Origin: Actinomycetota bacterium
Lineage (GTDB): Bacteria; Actinomycetota; Actinomycetes; Streptosporangiales; Streptosporangiaceae
Assembly: GCA_003140115.1 (NCBI GenBank)
Contig: PLIQ01000433.1
Span: forward strand, 1,245-6,727
Reading direction: 5' to 3'
DNA: 5,483 bases
Part shown: positions 1 to 4,908 of the stretch, one piece after another
How the letters are laid out: each line of letters begins with the position of its first letter
Position numbering within the stretch: the first letter of the stretch is position 1
Made by a program: the position numbers and the translations under genes
The notes under the pieces: generated by a model
Told to the model about the DNA's origin: nothing
The model's input: the letters and a program-made list of their open reading frames with translations, nothing else
Database searches by the model: none

Positions 1-849
1 ACCGACGTCGGGCAGATCGTCACGGCCTTCCCCCACGACTACTACCCGGGCACCGAGTGGAAGAGCGACATGGCATGGGGCGCCGCCGAGATCGCCCTGG
101 CCGACGAGGCCACCAGGGCCCCGGCCCCGCGGCTAAGCGCGGACCTGGCCACCGCGGCCCGGTGGGCCCGGGCCTACATCGCCCAGGGGCACCCGGCCGA
201 CGGCGATACGTTCAACCTCTACGACAACGGGGCGGTCGCCGAGGCCGAGCTGCTGCAGGCCATGCAGCAAGCCGGAACCGACCCCATCGCGCCCGGCGCG
301 CTGCTGAGCGACATGGCCGCCCAGCTGCGAACCGGCGAGGACTGGGCCAAGGGTGACCCGTTCGCGCTCGGTACCCAGCTGGGTCCGCAGGACGCCTCGC
401 CGCACGCGTTCGGCCTGTTCATCACCGACGCCCTGTATCAGAAGTACGGTGGTTCGGCCGCGTTTGAGTCCTTTGCCCAGCAGCAGCTGAACTTCGCGCT
501 GGGCGCCAACGCCTGGGGCAGCTCGTTCGTGGTCGGGGCGGGCACGGTGTTCCCGCACTGCATGCAGAGCGAGGTCGCCAACCTGGCCGGCTCGCTGACC
601 GGGAGCGGCGACCTCCAGCTGGGCGCGACCACCGACGGCCCGAGCAGCATCGCCAACTTCACCGGCCTGGGCACGGTTTCGGGGATGCGGGCGTGCAGCG
701 CGGGCCAGTTCGCGCCGTTCAACAATGCGACCGCCGGCTACGAGGACAACGTGGTCTCCTGGCCCTCGGTGGAACCCGCCGACGACTACACCGCCGCGTC
801 CCTGTTCGCGTTCGCCCTGGCCGGGAATCAGGGTTCCGGTCTTGGCTGA
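1..849 (+). CDS. Glycoside hydrolase family 9 (endoglucanase/cellulase-like), 3' part, truncated at left edge
   Basis: The reading frame is open from base 1 to the TGA at 847-849 and gives 282 residues of the C-terminal half of an (alpha/alpha)6-barrel GH9 catalytic domain. Visible family marks, in order, are YYPGTEWKSDMAWGAAEIA near residues 14-32, the NLYDNGAVAEAEL helix, LNFALGANAWGSSFVVG followed by FPHC (around residues 163-187, the place of the GH9 histidine signature), VANLAGSLTG, and near the end SWPSVEPADDYTAAS. The Glu of SVEPA (codon 772-774) sits where GH9 enzymes have their general acid. The usual catalytic-base Asp motif, any secretion signal and any N-terminal Ig-like or carbohydrate-binding domain would lie left of the window. 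The protein ends a few residues after the catalytic fold, so there is no C-terminal cellulose-binding module. Family knowledge predicts inverting hydrolysis of beta-1,4-glucan, probably outside the cell. The exact substrate (cellulose, xyloglucan, lichenan or an oligosaccharide) cannot be read from the fragment. The next gene, a sugar kinase, overlaps or abuts the stop, which suggests one operon. Confidence 0.88.
   Translation, partial: TDVGQIVTAFPHDYYPGTEWKSDMAWGAAEIALADEATRAPAPRLSADLATAARWARAYIAQGHPADGDTFNLYDNGAVAEAELLQAMQQAGTDPIAPGALLSDMAAQLRTGEDWAKGDPFALGTQLGPQDASPHAFGLFITDALYQKYGGSAAFESFAQQQLNFALGANAWGSSFVVGAGTVFPHCMQSEVANLAGSLTGSGDLQLGATTDGPSSIANFTGLGTVSGMRACSAGQFAPFNNATAGYEDNVVSWPSVEPADDYTAASLFAFALAGNQGSGLG
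829..833 (+). promoter_or_regulatory. Possible ribosome binding site for the sugar kinase
   Basis: CAGGG lies 8 nt before the TTG at 842, inside the last codons of the GH9 gene. It is the best Shine-Dalgarno-like match with normal spacing, and it is the reason for preferring TTG 842. A rival GGAG at 880-883 stands 12 nt before GTG 896, which is longer than usual. Confidence 0.4.
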
Positions 850-1903
850 CGATCGGCTGCTGGCACCGTCGCAGGCCGCGGAGCTCACGCCTGCCGTGCT
901 GGCCATTGACGGGGGCAACAGCAAGACCGACGTGGCCCTGGTGGCCGACGACGGCACGCTGCTCGCGTCCGCCCGCGGGCCCGGTATCAACGCCCATGAC
1001 GTCGGCGTCGACCCGACCGTGCTGATCCTCGATGCGGTGGTCAAGCAGGCCGCGGCCCAGCTGAGCGGACGCTACCGGACCGACGGGACGGGATGGGTCG
1101 CGATGCACACGGTGGCCTGCCTGGCCAATGCCGACCTGCCCGAAGAAGAGGCCGAACACGCCGCGGCGGTGCAGGCCCAGGGCTGGAGCCCGACCGCGAC
1201 CGTGGTCAACGACACCTTTGCCATCCTGCGGTCAGGTCTGGCCGATCGAGCCGAAGGGCCGCAGGCGCACTGGGGCGTGGCCGTGGTGTGCGGCGCGGGC
1301 ATCAACGCCGTCGGCGTGGCACCCGACGGCCGGGTGACCAGGTACCTGGCCCTGGGCATGATCTCAGGCGACTGGGGTGGCGGCTATGGCCTCGGCCTGG
1401 AGGTCCTCTGGCACGCGATCCGCGCCGAGGACGGCCGGGGTCCCGGCACGACGCTCGCCGGGCGCCTGACCAGCCACTTCGGGGTGGAACGGGTCGAGGA
1501 GATCACGCTCGGCATCCACCAGGGAAAGATCGACGACTACGCGCTGGTCGGCCTCGCGCCGCTGCTGCTGCAGGCCGCGGACGAGGGCGACCCGGTCGCG
1601 CGGGCCGTGGTGAACCGCCTGGCCGATGAAATCTCCGTGATGGCCATCACCGCGATGCGGCGCCTCGACCTCACCGGCCAGGCCACCCCGGTTGTTCTCG
1701 GCGGCGGCGTCATCACGGCGCGGAACCCGCTGCTGATGGACAGCATCACCAAACAGCTCGCCGAGGCCGCTCCCCGCGCGCAGGTCCGCGTGATCGACGT
1801 GCCGCCGGTGGTGGGCGCCGCCCTGCTCGGCCTGGACCACGTGCACGCGCCGCCCGCGGCCGAAGCCCGGCTGCGCGCCGCGTACGACGGCTCGCCGTCC
1901 TGA
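842..1903 (+). CDS. N-acetylglucosamine kinase-like sugar kinase, BadF/BadG/BcrA/BcrD ATPase family
   Basis: This is an ASKHA-fold (actin/hexokinase) kinase of the BadF/BadG family, whose carbohydrate members phosphorylate GlcNAc or glucosamine and sometimes glucose. With the TTG start it has 353 residues. Motifs seen: the first phosphate loop DGGNSKTD (residues 23-30), VVND (121-124, the Asp being the likely catalytic base), the second phosphate loop CGAGIN (150-155), the family-typical GDWGGGYGLG (176-185), and the adenosine-site VVLGGGV (284-290). All key loops are intact. No membrane segment or signal peptide is seen, so it should be cytoplasmic. The start is uncertain. TTG 842 overlaps the GH9 stop by 8 bases and has CAGGG at good spacing. 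GTG 896 would give 335 residues and still keep the first beta strand. An ATG at 725 would force a 125-base overlap and a Pro/Thr/Arg-rich leader that looks non-native. The overlap with GH9 suggests translational coupling and a role in phosphorylating a monosaccharide or oligosaccharide released by that enzyme. The true substrate is inference. Confidence 0.85.
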   Translation: MADDRLLAPSQAAELTPAVLAIDGGNSKTDVALVADDGTLLASARGPGINAHDVGVDPTVLILDAVVKQAAAQLSGRYRTDGTGWVAMHTVACLANADLPEEEAEHAAAVQAQGWSPTATVVNDTFAILRSGLADRAEGPQAHWGVAVVCGAGINAVGVAPDGRVTRYLALGMISGDWGGGYGLGLEVLWHAIRAEDGRGPGTTLAGRLTSHFGVERVEEITLGIHQGKIDDYALVGLAPLLLQAADEGDPVARAVVNRLADEISVMAITAMRRLDLTGQATPVVLGGGVITARNPLLMDSITKQLAEAAPRAQVRVIDVPPVVGAALLGLDHVHAPPAAEARLRAAYDGSPS

Positions 1904-1915
1904 TCCGCGATCAGG
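1899..1915. terminator. Hairpin 1 of a probable bidirectional terminator (overlaps the kinase stop)
   Basis: CCTGATC-CGC-GATCAGG is a perfect 7-bp stem with a 3-nt loop. It starts in the last codon of the kinase and includes its TGA (1901-1903). There is no T-run after it, which is common for actinobacterial terminators. Its position between two convergent genes supports transcription stop in either direction, but I have no energy calculation. Confidence 0.45.
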
Positions 1916-1922
1916 CCACGGA

Positions 1923-1940
1923 CCGGGCTGATCAGCCCGG
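1923..1940. terminator. Hairpin 2: 18-bp perfect palindrome over the stop of the TPR gene
   Basis: CCGGGCTGATCAGCCCGG is a perfect 18-bp palindrome, able to fold as a 7-bp stem with a GATC loop. It covers the last two codons and the TGA (1934-1932) of the - strand gene. It lies 7 bp from hairpin 1 and shares the core TGATC with it. The convergent position favours a terminator for both transcripts. A binding site for a dimeric protein is the alternative reading. Confidence 0.5.
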
Positions 1941-3866
1941 CCAGTAGGAGCAGCGGACGCCGGTGTGCACGGTCTGCCGCAGGTGCTCGCCGAGGATCGG
2001 GTCTGTCTCGGTGATCCGGGCCAGGGCCCGGCGGATGGCCTTGCCGACCGCGACGCGAGCGCGCTCGCCCTGATCGGGGAAAGACCGGACCCGGCCTCCG
2101 AACCCCGCCGCGCTCGCCAGCTGGGCGACCAGCCAGTCTCGCTCGGCGCGGGCTTCGGGGTCCACGGGCTCCCGCTGATCAAGCTCGGCGTCCAGACGCT
2201 TCAGACGGTTCCGGTACTCCGTTATGGCCGCCTGATCCAGCACGGGATGGGCCGAGCCGCCCTCGCCGGCGGCACCGAGCGCGGACAGTCCGGCGGCCAG
2301 CTCGGCGGCCAGGATCTCCCGGCGCGGGTTGGCGAGCAGCACCGCCAGATGGGTCATCCCGATGCTGTCCTCCATCAGAACGCTCCGTTCTCGCCAGGCC
2401 AGACGCCACTTCCGGCCGACCCGGTGGCATTCCGCGACCAGGCCAGCTGGCTCGCGAGCACCCTCATCGAGATCGCGCAAGCCCAGCGCCACCGCCTCGC
2501 TCGCGGCCGTCTCCAGCTCACCTCGCGCGGCCTGGGCGTCTCCCGGCTGACCGCGGCGCTGGTAGGCCTGCGCCAGCCGCCGCCTGGAGGCCACCACCGC
2601 GGGCCAGTGGGCTAGGGCGAGATTGTGCTGGACTGCGACTCGCAGCTGATCGATGGCCTGGTCCAGGTGCCCAGACGTCAAGGACGCGACGCCAAGGGCG
2701 TGCTGAACCGAACCGAAGCAGGTAACGGCGAGGCTGCCGACCATCGGCAGGCCTGCGTACGGGCGGAGCAGCTCGGAGGCCCGGGCGGACACGTCGGCGT
2801 CGCCGAGCAGGGCGGCGGTCTCCACGATCCCGTTCATCGTGCCGAGCCAGCTGCTGGATCGCGGCAGCCCGGCAAGATCGCTGCCGCACAGGGCCCGCAG
2901 CGAGCTGGCCGCCGTCCGCCGGTCCCCGCCCTGGGCCGCGGCGACCGCCAGGGCGGCGACCGCGGAGTTGTCGACCGGGCTGAGGTCCGGGGAGTGCTCC
3001 CGGTCGCGCAGGACCGGGAGCAGTTCGGCGAGACGGTCCTGGTACCAGCGAATCGTCACCAGCTGGGCGCCGGACCACCATTCATGGTCGATGTCGCCAG
3101 CCGCAGCGCCGTTCGCGGCGCACGCGCGGACCAGGGATTCCGCCTCGTCCAGACGCCCCGCGCGGATGGCCAGCATCACGTCGACAGCACTGACCACGAA
3201 CGCGACGGCTAGGTGGTTCTGCTGCTCAAGCTGATCGCGTAGCTCACCCAGGTGCCGTCCCGCGTGCGGGTCACCGGCCGAATAAGCGTCGACCGTCTGC
3301 CACAGCAGCCCCATCAGCAAGTCGCTGCGGCGCCGGGTCCGGAAGCTGACCTTGATCAGCTCGACGGCCAGTTCCCGGCGCCGCTGGACGTGCTCCGGGC
3401 CCAGCAGGCAGTGATGAGCCAGGCTCAGGGCCTCGGCCAGGAGCTCCGGATCGGCCGCGGCGCGGGCGGCGTCAAGCTCGGCCAGGATCGCCTCGTGCCC
3501 GCCCTGGACATAGTCGGCCTCCCCCGCCAGCCGGGTGCGGATGCGCCGCGCCAGCGAAGAGTCCGGATCCAGCAGCGCCAGGACGTACTCGAGCCGCGCC
3601 GCCAGCTGCACCGCGCCGGTGACGGTGCGGCGCTCGGAGACCCACAGCCCGGCCAGGCCCAGCGCGGCCAGGCCCATGGCTTGCACCTCACCAGCCCGCT
3701 CGGCGAGCTGATAGGCCCGCTCGAAGCTTCGCCGGCTGGCCCGCAGATCACCATCGGCCTCGAGCGCGCGGGCCCCGGCGGCAAGCAGGGCCCCGAGCCC
3801 GTCAGCCGGATCATTGACGAGTTCCAACCGACGAGCCGGCGCGGGCTGGCCCGCTTCACCCGTCAT
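1932..3866 (-). CDS. TPR-repeat protein with AfsR/LuxR-type ATPase C-terminal module, no ATPase domain
   Basis: A 644-residue protein made almost entirely of Ala/Leu-rich helix pairs of TPR type. Examples are residues 25-60 (GALLAAGARALEADGDLRAS, then SFERAYQLAERAG) and 385-465 (HALGVASLTSGHLDQAIDQL onwards to AYQRRGQPGDAQAA). From about residue 477 (coding bases 1932-2438) comes a distinct module. It has a short beta/helix stretch (KWRLAWRERSVLMEDS, then THLAVLLANPRREI), a charged helical section (YRNRLKRLDAELDQRE), a basic helix (ARVAVGKAIRRALARI) and the ending TGVRCSYWPG. From memory, this module closes many large actinobacterial AAA-ATPase/TPR regulators. No Walker A or B motif, BTAD, LuxR or other DNA-binding domain is present, so this looks like a stand-alone sensor or scaffold version. 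No signal peptide or membrane segment is visible. ATG 3866 is chosen because a promoter places the transcript start on it. A TTG two codons upstream (3872) would overlap that spacing. The partner and ligand are unknown. Confidence 0.75.
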   Translation of the reverse strand: MTGEAGQPAPARRLELVNDPADGLGALLAAGARALEADGDLRASRRSFERAYQLAERAGEVQAMGLAALGLAGLWVSERRTVTGAVQLAARLEYVLALLDPDSSLARRIRTRLAGEADYVQGGHEAILAELDAARAAADPELLAEALSLAHHCLLGPEHVQRRRELAVELIKVSFRTRRRSDLLMGLLWQTVDAYSAGDPHAGRHLGELRDQLEQQNHLAVAFVVSAVDVMLAIRAGRLDEAESLVRACAANGAAAGDIDHEWWSGAQLVTIRWYQDRLAELLPVLRDREHSPDLSPVDNSAVAALAVAAAQGGDRRTAASSLRALCGSDLAGLPRSSSWLGTMNGIVETAALLGDADVSARASELLRPYAGLPMVGSLAVTCFGSVQHALGVASLTSGHLDQAIDQLRVAVQHNLALAHWPAVVASRRRLAQAYQRRGQPGDAQAARGELETAASEAVALGLRDLDEGAREPAGLVAECHRVGRKWRLAWRERSVLMEDSIGMTHLAVLLANPRREILAAELAAGLSALGAAGEGGSAHPVLDQAAITEYRNRLKRLDAELDQREPVDPEARAERDWLVAQLASAAGFGGRVRSFPDQGERARVAVGKAIRRALARITETDPILGEHLRQTVHTGVRCSYWPG

Positions 3867-3872
3867 AGGCAA

Positions 3873-3902
3873 AATCTATTCGCCGCCGATCCTTAACGTC
3901 GA
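3873..3902 (-). promoter_or_regulatory. Promoter of the TPR gene, probably giving a leaderless transcript
   Basis: Read on the - strand, TCGACG (3902-3897, matching T-GAC of the -35 consensus) is followed by an 18-bp spacer and TAGATT (3878-3873, matching TAnnnT of the -10). Six bases later comes the ATG at 3866, so transcription would start at the A of the start codon. There is no Shine-Dalgarno sequence at normal distance: an AAGGA lies about 22 nt before the ATG. Leaderless mRNAs with TAnnnT about 7 nt before the start codon are common in actinobacteria. Confidence 0.5.
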
Positions 3903-4069
3903 GGCAGGCGTGGCCTGGAAACCGTGAACCTTGGCGGGCGCGCCGCGCCCCCGCCCCGGTGGCCAAAAATACACAATCGCCTACACCATCCGGGCGATGC
4001 GCCGCCCCGCCAGAGTCTCATACCCTCGGCATGCTGGCGAGGTCTGGGGCGCGAGCGGGGCCACGGCCT
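3903..4069. other. Rest of the divergent intergenic region
   Basis: No gene is supported here. The region holds an AT-richer patch (3964-3989, with AAAAATACACAAT), unusual against the surrounding GC-rich DNA, and an inverted repeat ATCGCC (3976-3981) / GGCGAT (3993-3998) with an 11-bp spacer. These may belong to the promoter or operator of the methyltransferase gene. I could not place a convincing -35/-10 pair on the + strand. TACCCT at 4021-4026 fits TAnnnT but lacks a good -35. The methyltransferase frame stays open back through this region to a TTG at 3931, but the extra residues do not resemble the family. Confidence 0.35.
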
Positions 4070-4076
4070 GGGGGGG
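4070..4076 (+). promoter_or_regulatory. Unusual all-G ribosome binding site of the methyltransferase
   Basis: A run of seven G lies 4 nt before the GTG at 4081. It can pair with the C-rich anti-Shine-Dalgarno end of 16S rRNA and is the only SD-like element near the start. It supports GTG 4081 over the in-frame ATG at 3997, which has no RBS. Confidence 0.45.
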
Positions 4077-4080
4077 CTCA

Positions 4081-4899
4081 GTGACTGACGACGGAGACTG
4101 GCGGACCAGCTTCAGGCCCGACATCCCAAGCGCGGCGCGTATCTATGACTACCTGCTGGGCGGCAAGGACCACTACCCGGAGGACCGGGCGGTGGCCGAG
4201 TCGCTGATCGCTCAGCTGCCCAACGTGCAGCTCGCGGTGCAGTGGAACCGGGCCTTCCTGCGCCGGGTGGTCCGCTACCTGATCAACGAGGCTGGCATCC
4301 GGCAGATCGTCGACATCGGCGCCGGGCTGCCCACCGTCGGCAACACCCACGAGATCGCCCAGGCCGCCGACCCGCAGGCGAGGGTGGTCTACGTCGACCA
4401 CAACCCGGTGGTCCTGGCCCACGCCCGGTCCATGCTGCACAACGTGCCCAACGCCGCGATCATCGGGCAGGACCTACTGGAACCGGATGAGATCCTGAAC
4501 GACCCGGCGCTGCGAAGCCTGATCGACTTCCGCGAGCCGACGGCGTTCTTGTTCTTGTCCACCTTGCACTTCGTCTCCGATGAGTCGGACCCGGCCGGGC
4601 TCGTCGCCGCGCTGCTCGACCCGTTCCCGGGCGGCAGCCACGTCGCGATCTCGCACGTCACGCCGGATACCGTGGCCGAGGTCAACGAAGCGGAGCGGCT
4701 CTTCGACGACGCGACCGAGCAGGCCCACGTCCGCAGCCGCGCCGCCGTCATGAAGCTCGTCTCGGGCCTGGAACTGATCGAGCCCGGCCTGACCTGGCCG
4801 CCGCGATGGCGGCCGGACCCCGGTGACCAAGTGCCGGCCAACGCCGGCGAATCGTATTACTGCGTGGTGGTGGCGCGGAAGCCGGAGCCCCGGGCTTAA
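4081..4899 (+). CDS. SAM-dependent methyltransferase, DUF574 / Methyltransf_19 family
   Basis: This 272-residue protein matches the DUF574 family, which is abundant and often multicopy in filamentous actinomycetes. The family's N-terminal signature PSAARIYDYLLGGKDHY occupies residues 16-32, with a following PEDR. The Rossmann methyltransferase fold shows motif I VDIGAGLPT (77-85), the acidic residue after strand 2 in VVYVDHNP (Asp106, expected to bind the SAM ribose), GQDLLEP (129-135, likely adenine contact), FLFLSTLHFVSD, and GGSHVAISH. The length is normal for the family. GTG 4081 gives the usual short leader before the signature. TTG 3931 or ATG 3997 would add 50 or 28 atypical residues. 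The acceptor substrate of these proteins is not established to my knowledge. Relatives often sit beside XRE/DUF397 regulator pairs, but none is visible here. It is divergent from the TPR gene, with which it may share control, and convergent with the transporter gene across a 9-bp gap. Confidence 0.88.
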   Translation: MTDDGDWRTSFRPDIPSAARIYDYLLGGKDHYPEDRAVAESLIAQLPNVQLAVQWNRAFLRRVVRYLINEAGIRQIVDIGAGLPTVGNTHEIAQAADPQARVVYVDHNPVVLAHARSMLHNVPNAAIIGQDLLEPDEILNDPALRSLIDFREPTAFLFLSTLHFVSDESDPAGLVAALLDPFPGGSHVAISHVTPDTVAEVNEAERLFDDATEQAHVRSRAAVMKLVSGLELIEPGLTWPPRWRPDPGDQVPANAGESYYCVVVARKPEPRA

Positions 4900-4908
4900 G
4901 AACCCTCG

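Noticed and set aside
725..841. An ATG at 725 as the start of the sugar kinase
   Set aside because: It would overlap the GH9 gene by 125 bases, and the added residues (many Pro, Thr and Arg) are the +1 frame of conserved GH9 sequence, including its catalytic Glu region.
133..1044. A 303-residue open frame on the - strand opposite the GH9 and kinase genes
   Set aside because: Its translation is Gly/Arg/Val-rich with no recognisable motif, as expected for the antisense of GC-rich codons. The + strand carries clear family motifs throughout.
1364..2182. A 272-residue - strand open frame across the kinase end and the TPR gene end
   Set aside because: It is antisense to the kinase and out of frame with the TPR gene, and its composition is Pro/Arg/Ala-rich shadow sequence.
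1965..3896. Several + strand open frames (1965-2615, 2625-3212, 3252-3896) opposite the TPR gene
   Set aside because: They run in mirror of the TPR coding frame, lack RBS and motifs, and are explained by high GC.
3931..4080. TTG 3931 or ATG 3997 as the methyltransferase start
   Set aside because: The extra residues are Arg/Pro/Gly-rich and unlike the DUF574 N-terminus, neither has a ribosome binding site, and GTG 4081 gives the usual family length.
4885..4900. AGCCCCGGGCT near the methyltransferase stop as a terminator hairpin
   Set aside because: It allows only a 4-bp stem with a 3-nt loop and no T-run, too weak to call.
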